From NCBI GenBank assembly GCA_937927895.1, contig CALGKA010000127.1, positions 1-44,418 of the forward strand: 44,418 bases of DNA, read 5' to 3'. The notes below the pieces were generated by a model. The model did no database searches. It was given only the letters and a program-made list of their open reading frames with translations, and was not told the origin of the DNA. Of the stretch, positions 33,452 through 42,267 are shown one piece after another; position 1 is the first letter of the stretch, and the number at the start of each line of letters is the position of its first letter. The stretch comes from an uncultured Granulosicoccaceae bacterium (GTDB lineage: Bacteria > Pseudomonadota > Gammaproteobacteria > Granulosicoccales > Granulosicoccaceae). The position numbers were made by a program, and so were the translations under genes.

Positions 33452-34717
33452 TTAATTGCTCTCAACGTAAACCCCTTGTCCAATAACCATTCTATCTGGA
33501 TCTCCGGCAGAGAGACCGGGTGTAATCCCAAAGCTGGTTCTCACTGTATCACCGGTGTTAGTTTGCAGAGTAATAACATGACCATCAATTCGGTAGATGC
33601 CTGATTCACCGGGTGATGCGCTACCCGCGCCACCGCTACCGTTCGGTCCTGCCGTGCTGAAGGCAGAACTGCCTACTGTGTTGTACTGCCCTGCGGTATT
33701 GAAACAATAGGTTCTGCTGCTAAAAGTGATGCCATATGCACCGCCATTCAAACTAGAGCCCAAAGCAGCACTGCGCCTGGAAACCCAACAGCCATCATAG
33801 CGTTGGTCACTGCCCACTGATCTTGTTTTTGTTGAGAAGCTTGTTGTATAGACGATACCGTCACTGTCGAAAAACTGTAGTTTTCCAGATGATAGAATCC
33901 GGTAAGAAGCCCATTTTCCGCCATTCTGCTGAGACCAAACGCGACCGTTACTCATAACCCCTGCTGTATCGTAGGTTGTCTCGCCGTCATCAAAGGTTAA
34001 AAAATTTCTATAGGTAACCGAATTGTCCCGTGCTATATACCCCGTGTACCAAAACCCTGATAACCCGGGCACCTGCGTAGCAGCAGGTAAGGCATTCTGT
34101 GAACCGTTTGAATCAGCGGTGGTAGCCTGGCCGCCATTGCGAATATATGTGCCGTCAAATGCTGTTTCTGTTATGCCCCCATCTTCTAAACCAATACGCA
34201 ATGTGTTGCCTAATTGTGTGAACACAATTCTAAAGTTGGGATTAGCAAAAAATTGCGTTGCTGGAAGATTGTCTAACCTTGGTATTCCATCTGCCGCAAA
34301 AATATCTTCAAGAGTTGTGCCTTGTGAGGCGAGTGTATTGATGAGTTCCTCGCTACCAGAATAACTTCCATTAGAAAACTGAACGTCTATTTGACTTAGC
34401 TGCTGGCCAGCAAGTGAAGTGTTGTTGTCACTAACAATGTAAGTGCCACTTACAGCAATGAATAATTTGTCCGCTGTAGAGCTACAGTTAGTGGTGCCAT
34501 AGAAAAGTGTTTCTAAGGAATACACTTCGTTACTTCGAAAAGCCAGCTCATGTCTAGTGGAATTGTCAGGTCTTGATTGATCTATTTTGCATGTCAGAGT
34601 CCAGCTTCCCTCAAGAGAATTCAAGAGTGAACCATTGGGGCCAGACCCATTGCCACCGCAAGATATTAATAGGATTGAAATTACTGGAAGTAAGAATGTA
34701 ATTCGCGCAAACTTCAT
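33452..34717 (-). CDS. hypothetical lipoprotein
   Basis: A 421-residue envelope lipoprotein of unknown function. I place the start at 34717 (MKFARITF...), because this puts a lipobox LISC at residues 17-20 after a hydrophobic core. A longer frame from 34813 would bury the signal. After the lipid cysteine come a Gly/Ser/Asn-rich spacer and a beta-rich domain starting SLEGSWTLTCKID, with several strands of lipocalin-like character. A second beta-rich half follows (about residues 215-421), with GFWYTGYIARDN, YDGCWVSRR and GIYRIDGHVITLQ. No catalytic motif is seen. It is a single gene between the gene-poor region and the amino-sugar cluster. Confidence 0.7.
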   Translation of the reverse strand: MKFARITFLLPVISILLISCGGNGSGPNGSLLNSLEGSWTLTCKIDQSRPDNSTRHELAFRSNEVYSLETLFYGTTNCSSTADKLFIAVSGTYIVSDNNTSLAGQQLSQIDVQFSNGSYSGSEELINTLASQGTTLEDIFAADGIPRLDNLPATQFFANPNFRIVFTQLGNTLRIGLEDGGITETAFDGTYIRNGGQATTADSNGSQNALPAATQVPGLSGFWYTGYIARDNSVTYRNFLTFDDGETTYDTAGVMSNGRVWSQQNGGKWASYRILSSGKLQFFDSDGIVYTTSFSTKTRSVGSDQRYDGCWVSRRSAALGSSLNGGAYGITFSSRTYCFNTAGQYNTVGSSAFSTAGPNGSGGAGSASPGESGIYRIDGHVITLQTNTGDTVRTSFGITPGLSAGDPDRMVIGQGVYVESN

Positions 34718-35413
34718 ATTGTACTGCCTGGGTGCTGGTTTTAAGACCTTCTTTACTAATAGATAAATGCACTGCGTGTCGCTTAATAGCTTGCACAATC
34801 TAAATAGATTCATGTTTCGATGCTAATTGGCGACGTAAACATTGTATATAGGTAATTGCACCATACGACGATTACTTCACGTTTGCTTGTACCGAGTGAA
34901 CTGCCACGCTTCTCCAGCCACTTGACAGAAAGCATCCATTGCAACTAATTCCTATGTTGACAATGACGTGAGAGTGAGAGTGCCAGCAGACTGATGAATG
35001 CCATGAAACAGTAAAACCACCGAGCTCAAAATCACTCAATGCTGCACTCGCGAGAGCCTGGCAATGTACGTCAGATTAAGTAAATCGCCCTCTTAACCCG
35101 CAAGTTAACCCACAAAATAAACAGCTGTGTTATTGACTCAGGTCCTTACTCAGTTTTTTAAAAGCAGCTCTTAACAAAGCTCTGGTGTATAGCCAATGAA
35201 GCCCAGCAAGGCAGCTCACGTTTCCCACCTAACCTATAGCTGATCAAGCCGGCGATGTGCTGTATACGGATGGATCACTCGACAATCATCAATATAAGTA
35301 CAGGCGAGTTTAACTGTTGTTTGTGCAGCGCCTGTTCGTTCGTGTTGAAGGCCTGACTCTGATAGCCTTACGACAAACTAATCTGGTTGAGATAACCCAA
35401 TGCGATTACGCTT
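34718..35413. other. intergenic stretch, no gene seen
   Basis: Nearly 700 bases between the lipoprotein gene (minus) and cutC (plus). It should hold both promoters. No ORF with protein-like features, strong hairpin or recognised operator was found. Confidence 0.5.
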
Positions 35414-36133
35414 ATGCCCTTGTTAGAAGTCTGCATCGATAACGCATCTGGTATAGATGCGTGTATTCGCGGAGGCGCTGACAGAATTGAACTATGCGCA
35501 GCACTTACTGTGGGTGGGCTCACCGCTAGTGTGGGACTAATGAATCTCGCAGCACAATCTGCACTGCCGGTGCATGCGCTAATACGTCCTAGGGCCGGTA
35601 ACTTTTGCTATGGCCCAGCAGAGGTGACTGCAATGTGTACTGATATCAATGCGGCGTCACAGGCTGGAGTATCTGGTCTGGTGTTCGGTGCCGCAGAAAA
35701 CGATCAGTCGCTTGCGTTGCCAGTATTAAAACAACTGTGCAAAGAAGCAGGCGCATTGAGTAAAACGTTGCATCGAGTGATCGATACGGTAGCAGACCAA
35801 CGCCTGGCGGTTCGCCAAGCGATAGACTTAGGGTTTGATTCTATACTCACTTCTGGAGGTGAAGCGAATGTGAGCCTAGGCATTGATAAACTTGCTGCAA
35901 TGAACGCAGAAGCCAATGGCCAAATTACTATTATTGCTGGTGGTGGCTTAACAGCCGATGCAATTACTACTCTTGCAAAGGAGGCAGGTATTCGCAATTT
36001 TCACGCGTCTTGTAGGTCGAAGGTTCTAGCAGATCAAACGCTTGTAGATCTTGGCTTTGTTTCTGAAAATCAGTATGAAACTAACGCAAATCTGATCCAG
36101 CAGTTTAAACAAGTTACTGCGACATTCAACTAG
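35414..36133 (+). CDS. cutC: CutC family protein
   Basis: A 239-residue TIM-barrel protein of the CutC family. Conserved blocks are LEVCIDNASGIDACIRGGADRIELCAAL (residues 4-31), GGLTASVGLM, ALIRPRAGNFCY (about 55-66), GLVFGA, TLHRVIDTV, ILTSGGEAN (about 145-153) and IIAGGGLTADAI. CutC was named for copper tolerance in E. coli, but copper handling by it is disputed. Homologues often sit beside amino-sugar catabolic genes, as here: the gene converges on nagA with only 20 bases between stops. An enzymatic role in hexosamine salvage is therefore reasonable but unproven. Confidence 0.88.
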   Translation: MPLLEVCIDNASGIDACIRGGADRIELCAALTVGGLTASVGLMNLAAQSALPVHALIRPRAGNFCYGPAEVTAMCTDINAASQAGVSGLVFGAAENDQSLALPVLKQLCKEAGALSKTLHRVIDTVADQRLAVRQAIDLGFDSILTSGGEANVSLGIDKLAAMNAEANGQITIIAGGGLTADAITTLAKEAGIRNFHASCRSKVLADQTLVDLGFVSENQYETNANLIQQFKQVTATFN

Positions 36134-36153
36134 CGTATACACAACACCAAAAA

Positions 36154-37290
36154 CTATACACTGATAACCGGAGAAGCAGACTCCAAATTGCCTTTAATGC
36201 GTATGATATCTTGCAGCGCTAAGCCATGGCAATCAGTCGCACGGCCAAGCAATCTATTGGGCACTGTGGTGGTGGCTCGCAGCACGGTAGCCAAATCTAT
36301 ACCGACCACTTCATGCATAAACTTTAGCGCAAACGTGAGATCTAGATCGGCACCTGCCAGTGTGCCATCTGCGAGGGTAAGACGGCCATCACGGCGATAG
36401 ATAGTCCGACCATTTAATTCAAATGACTGGATTGAAGACGCAGCAGTTGCCATTGCATCACTGACCAAATAAAAACTATCTGGCGTGGCCTTTGCACTCC
36501 ATGCCGCACGTATTGCTGCAGGATGAACATGGTGGCCATCTGCGATAAGACCAATGAATAGCTCTTTGCGATCAATGGCAGCGCCTACCAAACCAGGCTC
36601 CCGACTACCCAATTGGCTCATGGCGTTATAAAGATGCGTAACACAACGGGCACCCGCCCGATGGTATTTAACACAGGTATCATAGGCTGCATCGGTATGA
36701 CCCAAAGATACAATGACACCTGCATTGGCCAATTCATGTACTTGTTCAACGCTAACGTTTTCAGGCGCTATGGTGACCAATAAAGCTGGAAGATCTTGTG
36801 CGGCCTTAAGTAACATTTTAAGGTCAGTTGAATCCATTGATCTGATCAGGTTTTTGTCATGTGCGCCTTTTTTTGCAATAGACAAATGAGGCCCTTCAAG
36901 ATGCAAGCCATCGATTCCAGCAACACCCTCGTATATAGACTGTATTGTGGCGTTAATAGCTGCTTGTGTGATTTCACGAGTATCGGTAATTAACGTGGGC
37001 AACAGAGATGTGGTGCCAAGTGACCTGTGAGCACTGGCAATGCGTTTAAGGCATTCAACACTGGGGTCATCGTTAAGCATGGTTCCGCCGCCACCGTTTA
37101 CTTGAAGATCGGTATAGCCAACAGACAGAATGTCCCCTTCTAAGTTAACCACCTTGCCTTGCCTGCTTGCCGGAGAGTCTGCAACCGTGTTAGCCCACAT
37201 TCCGCCACTAAACACAGCGCAGTGATCACGTAATAGCGTCTGGCCATCAAAGATAAGCCCACCAACAAAGGTTACCGTTTCAGAATTCAT
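36154..37290 (-). CDS. nagA: N-acetylglucosamine-6-phosphate deacetylase
   Basis: A 378-residue amidohydrolase that removes acetate from GlcNAc-6-phosphate, giving glucosamine-6-phosphate. Diagnostic blocks are GYTDLQVNGGGG near residue 58, GLHLEGPHLS (metal-binding Glu) near 128, VSLGHTDAAYD with its His, CVTHLYNAMSQL, GLIADGHHVHP, and VSDAMATA with the catalytic Asp. The tail RIKGNLESASPVI is also typical. Its ATG directly abuts the stop of the kinase gene upstream (TAG then ATG), so the two are translationally coupled. Glucosamine-6-phosphate deaminase (NagB) is not in the window. Confidence 0.93.
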   Translation of the reverse strand: MNSETVTFVGGLIFDGQTLLRDHCAVFSGGMWANTVADSPASRQGKVVNLEGDILSVGYTDLQVNGGGGTMLNDDPSVECLKRIASAHRSLGTTSLLPTLITDTREITQAAINATIQSIYEGVAGIDGLHLEGPHLSIAKKGAHDKNLIRSMDSTDLKMLLKAAQDLPALLVTIAPENVSVEQVHELANAGVIVSLGHTDAAYDTCVKYHRAGARCVTHLYNAMSQLGSREPGLVGAAIDRKELFIGLIADGHHVHPAAIRAAWSAKATPDSFYLVSDAMATAASSIQSFELNGRTIYRRDGRLTLADGTLAGADLDLTFALKFMHEVVGIDLATVLRATTTVPNRLLGRATDCHGLALQDIIRIKGNLESASPVISV

Positions 37291-38166
37291 CTATTGATTT
37301 ACTTCCTGACTAAATGCAACGGCCAACTCTACAGCGCCGTCAATCGGCTCGCCTATCGCCTCAACAACGCACGGCTGCATATCTGCCGGCAGATATGGCG
37401 CATAATGTGGCGCGAGCCCGCCGGTTAAACAAATTGGTTGATTGTGCCACCCAAGTTTTAATACTGTATCTGTTATTAACGCTGCACCGTCGGTAATTAT
37501 TTCCATGGCGGTAGTGTCTTTTTGCTGTTCAAACTGTGTGACCAGTTTTGCCAGTTGGCCAAGCTCTGACGGGCTCGCTTCATTGGCAAAATCAACCATT
37601 GCCGCAGCGCTTTTATATTTTGTGAATACATGTTTTGTTAGGCTGGTTTTATCCACCAGGCCATCGTACGCATAGAGGGTCAACGACAATAAGCGGCAAC
37701 CCATCCACCGAGCAGAGGCAATGTCATCAAGGACCGGCCCCCAACCACCCACAAAACGCTGCACATTATTTTGCTGTGAAGCAAAGAAAGACCCAGTGCC
37801 ACAATGTGCGACTACGCCATCTGCTGTACCCAACGCTGCACTTATGGAAGCAGGCCTGTCATCTTCTATTTTTACTGTTGAAAATGGCAAAGCATGACGA
37901 AGGTTTTCCGCTATGCGTGAGTCAACCACACCTGCTAAGCCAAGGTAGGTAGGCGCGCTAGCCAACTGATGAACAGGCACCGCTAAACGTTCACCCAGTT
38001 CAGCCAAAGCTGTATTTATAACCTGTACGGTGCCTTCAAAGTCAGAAAATGCATTAGCAGCGCCTTTAATAACTGTTTCACGACCTGCCGATGTAACGCA
38101 GGCTATTCGACACTGTGTTCCACCACCGTCAACCGCTATCGCACGGATGCTTGCTTGCTTAGTCAT
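37291..38166 (-). CDS. BadF/BadG-type N-acetylhexosamine kinase
   Basis: A 291-residue ASKHA-fold sugar kinase. The phosphate-1 loop is VDGGGTQCRIACVT (about residues 13-26), the phosphate-2 region is VAHCGTGSFFA (about 115), followed by GGWGPVLDDIASARWMG, and the adenosine motif is LTGGLAPHY (about 247). This BadF/BadG/BcrA/BcrD family includes human GlcNAc kinase, bacterial glucosamine kinase, and MurK, which phosphorylates both N-acetylmuramate and GlcNAc. Next to murQ-like and nagA genes, a MurNAc/GlcNAc 6-kinase is the best reading. It diverges from the murQ operon across 114 bases. Confidence 0.88.
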   Translation of the reverse strand: MTKQASIRAIAVDGGGTQCRIACVTSAGRETVIKGAANAFSDFEGTVQVINTALAELGERLAVPVHQLASAPTYLGLAGVVDSRIAENLRHALPFSTVKIEDDRPASISAALGTADGVVAHCGTGSFFASQQNNVQRFVGGWGPVLDDIASARWMGCRLLSLTLYAYDGLVDKTSLTKHVFTKYKSAAAMVDFANEASPSELGQLAKLVTQFEQQKDTTAMEIITDGAALITDTVLKLGWHNQPICLTGGLAPHYAPYLPADMQPCVVEAIGEPIDGAVELAVAFSQEVNQ

Positions 38167-38280
38167 GCCTGCTCAAAATACACTTTCACTCGACCGCTCT
38201 TTAGGATATGTTGAATAATACATTGTGGCAGAGTGGGATTGTTGGTTTTCGACTCCCTGGCCCGGCGTTAGGAGGAAGGA
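38167..38280. promoter_or_regulatory. divergent promoter region of the amino-sugar cluster
   Basis: A 114-base gap between the kinase-nagA operon (minus) and the murQ-ABC operon (plus). It must contain both promoters. I could not identify a convincing palindrome or clear -35/-10 pair. GGAGG at 38271-38275 serves the TTG start of murQ. Confidence 0.5.
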
Positions 38281-39201
38281 TTGTCATTAACAACCGAACA
38301 AGTGCGTACTGAAGCGTTGTGTATCGATGCGCTACCGCGCTTGGATGCCGCACGGTTGCTTGCAAGCGCGCAAGTTGAAGCGGCCAATAGTATTCATTCG
38401 GCGCTGCCGGGTGTCTGTGATGCCGCTGTAATAATGGCCTGCGCTATCCGATCGGGCCACACACTTTATTACACCGCAGCGGGCTCCTCTGCTCTTATGG
38501 CCGCGGCAGACGCTATGGAACTCGGTGGTACTTTTAATATTGATAGTTCCCAATTACGTATATTGATGGCAGGCGGTATACCCACTACCGCCCACATGCC
38601 AAACGATGCAGAAGACAACACCTCAGCCCTTGACGAACAACTAGCTATGGTGCAGCCGGGTGATGTGATGCTGGCGGTGTCAGCCAGTGGCAATACACCT
38701 TATACAATTACCGCAGTGCGCAAAGCCCAGGAAAAAGGTGCTACTGTTATCGGTATTGCCAACAACGCAAACTGCGGTTTGCTAACACTTGCAGAGCATG
38801 CCATTTTTCTTGAAACCCCCGCTGAAGTTATAGCCGGGTCAACACGTCTTGGGGCGGCCACGGCGCAAAAGATAGCACTAAATACGATGTCTTCTTTAAT
38901 GGCGCTGGAGCTTGGCCATGTGTATAGCGGCCTTATGGTTAATGTACGCGTTGACAACAACAAGCTACGTGAGCGTGCACATAATATTGTTGTTAAGGCT
39001 GCAGGCACAACAGATGAAAAAGCGTTTAATGCACTAACGGAAGCTTATGGCAACGTAAAACTCGCTGTGTTGCTGGCTGCCGGTGCTGCTTCTAAAGAAT
39101 TGGCTTTGTCGTTGTTAAAAGACAGCAATGGCCACTTACGGGCCGCTTTATCGCGGCTGAATTTCCACAGGAACAACTCGTATACATCGGGGGAATCATG
39201 A
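38281..39201 (+). CDS. murQ: N-acetylmuramic acid 6-phosphate etherase-like SIS protein
   Basis: A 306-residue SIS-domain enzyme that should split MurNAc-6-phosphate into GlcNAc-6-phosphate and D-lactate. The start is TTG, with GGAGG five bases upstream. The catalytic glutamates of E. coli MurQ (Glu83 in DASECPPTF, Glu114) correspond to DAMELGGTF and DAEDN here. The signature block PAEVIAGSTRLGAATAQKIALNTMSS, then GLMVNVRVDNNKLRERA, is specific for this family. The phosphosugar loop is VSASGNTPYTI. It heads an operon with a sugar ABC importer and overlaps the binding-protein gene by 4 bases. Its product would feed NagA, encoded divergently. Confidence 0.9.
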   Translation: MSLTTEQVRTEALCIDALPRLDAARLLASAQVEAANSIHSALPGVCDAAVIMACAIRSGHTLYYTAAGSSALMAAADAMELGGTFNIDSSQLRILMAGGIPTTAHMPNDAEDNTSALDEQLAMVQPGDVMLAVSASGNTPYTITAVRKAQEKGATVIGIANNANCGLLTLAEHAIFLETPAEVIAGSTRLGAATAQKIALNTMSSLMALELGHVYSGLMVNVRVDNNKLRERAHNIVVKAAGTTDEKAFNALTEAYGNVKLAVLLAAGAASKELALSLLKDSNGHLRAALSRLNFHRNNSYTSGES

Positions 39202-40445
39202 TTCAAAAATCACTACTAGCCGCATTGGTTGGAGTCGCACTCACCACCAGCACCGCTTGGGCCGAAGACGCTACGTTAATAATAGAAAGCTGGCGCAACG
39301 ACGATCTAGCACTATGGCAGGAAAAAATCATTCCGGCCTTCGAAGCGCAACACCCCAATATAAAAGTGAAGTTCACGCCATCGGCACCCACTGAATACAA
39401 CGCAGCACTTAACGCCAAACTCGAAGCGGGTTCCGCCGGTGATCTAATCACGTGTCGCCCGTTTGATGCATCACTGGCTCTTTTTGAAGCTGGTCACTTA
39501 AGTGATCTAGACGACATGGAATCCATGGGCAACTTTTCAGATGTAGCCAAGTCGGCTTGGCAAACAGATGACGGCTCTGCCAGTTTCTGTGTGCCTATGG
39601 CGTCAGTCATACACGGCTTTATCTACAATAAAGACGCCTTTAATGAACTCGGTATTGAAGTACCTGCAACTGAAGCTGAGTTTTTCGCGGCGCTTGATAA
39701 AATTAAGGAAGACGGCAACTACCTGCCAATGGCAATGGGTACCAATGATCAATGGGAAGCTGCCACCATGGGGTATAACAATATTGGCCCAAACTACTGG
39801 AAGGGTGAAGAAGGTCGCCTAGCCTTGATCAGCGGTAAGCAAAAGCTTACGGACGAAGGCTGGACCGCACCTTACGCAACACTTGCTAAATGGGGTGACT
39901 ACCTTGGTGATGGTTATGAAGCGCAAACCTACCCGGACAGCCAGAACTTGTTCACGCTCGGTCGCGCTGCAATTTATCCGGCTGGTAGTTGGGAGATATC
40001 GGGTTTCAATACACAGGCAGATTTTGAAATGGGGGCGTTTAAGCCGCCCGTTCAGAATGCCGGAGACACCTGTTATATATCAGACCACACCGACATTGGC
40101 ATAGGCATGAATGCCGCGTCAGAGAACCCGGAAGCAGCTAAGGCTTTTCTTACCTGGGCTGCAGGTCCAGATTTCGCATCGATCTTTGGCAATGCGTTAC
40201 CTGGTTTCTTTCCGCTTTCTGAAAAGCCGGTTGACCTGGAAGATCCATTAGCAAAAGAGTTTGTTAGTTGGCGCGGTGAGTGTGAAAGCACAATTAGATC
40301 AACGTACCAAATTCTTTCGCGAGGCACACCAAACCTTGAGAACGACACCTGGGGTGCATCGGTTGCTGCCATCAAAGGCACAAGCAGCCCTGAAGAACTA
40401 GGCAAAAAACTTCAGGAAGGCTTAGATAGCTGGTACAAGCCCTGA
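39198..40445 (+). CDS. ABC sugar importer substrate-binding protein
   Basis: A 415-residue exported protein of the MalE/UgpB type (SBP_bac_1, CUT1). Signal peptide residues 1-22 end at AWA before EDATLIIESWR. Fold marks are QEKIIPAFEAQHPNIKVKF (about 40-58), GSAGDLITCRPFDASLALFEAGHLSDL (about 78-104), and LGRAAIYPAGSWEISGF in the second lobe. Several tryptophans that could stack on sugar rings are present (EAATMGYNN region and others). The gene overlaps murQ by 4 bases. In context the ligand is N-acetylmuramate, GlcNAc or a small muropeptide sugar. Confidence 0.92.
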   Translation: MIQKSLLAALVGVALTTSTAWAEDATLIIESWRNDDLALWQEKIIPAFEAQHPNIKVKFTPSAPTEYNAALNAKLEAGSAGDLITCRPFDASLALFEAGHLSDLDDMESMGNFSDVAKSAWQTDDGSASFCVPMASVIHGFIYNKDAFNELGIEVPATEAEFFAALDKIKEDGNYLPMAMGTNDQWEAATMGYNNIGPNYWKGEEGRLALISGKQKLTDEGWTAPYATLAKWGDYLGDGYEAQTYPDSQNLFTLGRAAIYPAGSWEISGFNTQADFEMGAFKPPVQNAGDTCYISDHTDIGIGMNAASENPEAAKAFLTWAAGPDFASIFGNALPGFFPLSEKPVDLEDPLAKEFVSWRGECESTIRSTYQILSRGTPNLENDTWGASVAAIKGTSSPEELGKKLQEGLDSWYKP

Positions 40446-40466
40446 TTTTCTTTTCTTGCTGGAACA

Positions 40467-40491
40467 CCCCTGAGCCTTTGTGGCTCCGGGG
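40467..40491 (+). promoter_or_regulatory. stem-loop between binding protein and permease genes
   Basis: CCCCTGAGCC pairs with GGCTCCGGGG (one mismatch) around TTTGT. It lies 22 bases after the binding-protein stop and 16 before the permease ATG. No U-run follows, so it is more likely a 3' stabiliser of the binding-protein mRNA than a full terminator. Confidence 0.55.
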
Positions 40492-40506
40492 CTTCTGAAG
40501 ATCTAT

Positions 40507-41418
40507 ATGCGTTCAAACATACGTTGGCATATTCCAATTTTTCTCGCGCCCGCGGTGATCGTATACACCGTTGTGATGATATTCCCGTTGTTTAATACAC
40601 TGCGGTTGGCGCTGTATAGCCGCATCGATCAAGAACGAGTTTACGTTGGCTTGCAAAATTTCCAAACACTGTTTGGTGAAGGCGTGTGGTCTGAACAGTT
40701 CTGGAATGCCTTAGCGAACAACCTCTGGTTTTTTATTATTCATATGCTAGTGCAAAACCCAATCGGGATAGCACTGGCCGCAATCCTCAGCCACCCGCGT
40801 TTGCGCTTTGCAGCATTTTATCGTTCTGCGATATTTATCCCAACCATTCTGTCTTTTGTGATTGTTGGCTTCGCATGGAAGCTAATTCTTTCCCCAATCT
40901 GGGGGGTAGCGCCGTCGATACTTGACGCCGTTGGTCTTAAATCCTGGTTCGCGCCGTGGCTCGGTAAAGAGTCTTACGCACTGACAACGCTTGCGCTTAT
41001 TTCTGTCTGGCAGTTTGTCGGCATACCAATGATGCTTATCTATGCCGCGTTGCTTTCTATACCGGAAGAGGTTCTAGAGGCTGCAGAAATTGACGGCATT
41101 ACAGGCTTTTCTTCCTTTTGGAGAATCAAGCTACCTTTAATACTGCCTTCCATTGGAATAATTTCAATACTCACATTTGTGGGTAACTTCAATGCGTTCG
41201 ATCTAATTTACGCAGCACAAGGAGCTTTGGCCGGACCAAACTATTCTACTGATATTCTCGGTACTTATTTGTACCGCACCTTTTTCGGGTTCCAATTGCA
41301 ATTGGGTGATCCGCACATGGGAGCCGCCATTGCCAGCGCCATGTTTGCAATTATTCTAATAGGGGTTTGTATTTACTTGTTTGGTATTCAAACCAGACTA
41401 CGCCGGTACCAATATTAA
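40507..41418 (+). CDS. ABC sugar importer permease, MalF/UgpA type
   Basis: A 303-residue inner-membrane permease with six predicted helices. The start at 40507 (MRSNIRWHIPIF) follows GAAG by six bases; an in-frame GTG at 40480 lies inside the stem-loop and is rejected. The EAA loop that contacts the ATPase is EVLEAAEIDGITGFSSFWRIKLPLI (about 205-229). It is followed directly by the second permease gene (TAAATG), so the two are coupled. Confidence 0.93.
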   Translation: MRSNIRWHIPIFLAPAVIVYTVVMIFPLFNTLRLALYSRIDQERVYVGLQNFQTLFGEGVWSEQFWNALANNLWFFIIHMLVQNPIGIALAAILSHPRLRFAAFYRSAIFIPTILSFVIVGFAWKLILSPIWGVAPSILDAVGLKSWFAPWLGKESYALTTLALISVWQFVGIPMMLIYAALLSIPEEVLEAAEIDGITGFSSFWRIKLPLILPSIGIISILTFVGNFNAFDLIYAAQGALAGPNYSTDILGTYLYRTFFGFQLQLGDPHMGAAIASAMFAIILIGVCIYLFGIQTRLRRYQY

Positions 41419-42267
41419 ATGGCTAACACTGCAGTTGCTAGAACGGGCACGTTAAACACCCTGCTAATGCATGGCGCATTAATTCTGTACACCATGATAG
41501 CATTGTTCCCAGTGTTTGTGATAGTCATCAACAGCTTTAAAAAACGCAAGTCTATATTCAGAGAACCACTCGCCCTACCCGATGCAGACAGCTTCTCACT
41601 TATTGGCTACCAAACAGTGATGAAGCAAGGTGACTTCTTTCTGTACTTTCAAAACTCAATGATAGTCACCGTGGCCTCATTGTTTTTTATACTACTATTT
41701 GGTGCAATGGCGGCCTATGCGTTGTCTGAGTATCGCTTTACAGGTAACAAATGGTTAGGGCTTTACATGGCACTTGGCATTATGATTCCGATCCGGATCG
41801 GTACCGTGGCCATACTCGATCTAATGGTCTCTACCGGATTGGTAAACACTTTAACAGCACTAATACTGGTGTATATCGCTCAAGGCCTACCGTTGGCGGT
41901 GTTTATTTTAAGTGAGTTTATGCATCAGGTGTCTGATGATCTCAAAAACGCGGCGCGAATAGATGGGTTATCTGAGTACAGAATATTCTATTCTATTGTT
42001 CTGCCATTGGTTCGCCCAGCTATGGCAACAGTGGCCGTTTTTAACATGATACCCATATGGAATGACCTTTGGTTTCCGTTAATACTAGCCCCCGCCGAAG
42101 AAACTAAAACACTCACACTGGGCTCACAAGTCTTTATTGGTCAGTTCGTGACCAACTGGAACGCCGTGCTCTCAGCCCTTTCACTGGCCATACTGCCGGT
42201 GCTAATTCTATATATGATCTTCTCTCGTCAGCTAATTAGAGGGCTTACCTCGGGGGCTGTAAAATGA
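41419..42267 (+). CDS. ABC sugar importer permease, MalG/UgpE type
   Basis: A 282-residue inner-membrane permease, partner of the preceding one. The EAA loop is DLKNAARIDGLSEYRIFYSIVLPLVRPA (about 174-201). Helices lie near 15-35, 75-100, 110-130, 140-160, 190-215 and 245-270. The early VINSFKKRKSIFREPLALPD is typical of this subfamily. The stop overlaps the start of the dehydrogenase gene by 4 bases. Confidence 0.93.
   Translation: MANTAVARTGTLNTLLMHGALILYTMIALFPVFVIVINSFKKRKSIFREPLALPDADSFSLIGYQTVMKQGDFFLYFQNSMIVTVASLFFILLFGAMAAYALSEYRFTGNKWLGLYMALGIMIPIRIGTVAILDLMVSTGLVNTLTALILVYIAQGLPLAVFILSEFMHQVSDDLKNAARIDGLSEYRIFYSIVLPLVRPAMATVAVFNMIPIWNDLWFPLILAPAEETKTLTLGSQVFIGQFVTNWNAVLSALSLAILPVLILYMIFSRQLIRGLTSGAVK

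Noticed and set aside
34718..34813. N-terminal extension of the lipoprotein ORF
   Set aside because: It would place 32 mostly polar residues before the signal peptide and lipobox.
40480..40506. GTG start for the first sugar permease
   Set aside because: It lies inside a stable stem-loop; the ATG at 40507 has GAAG at six bases and begins where the family N-terminus does.
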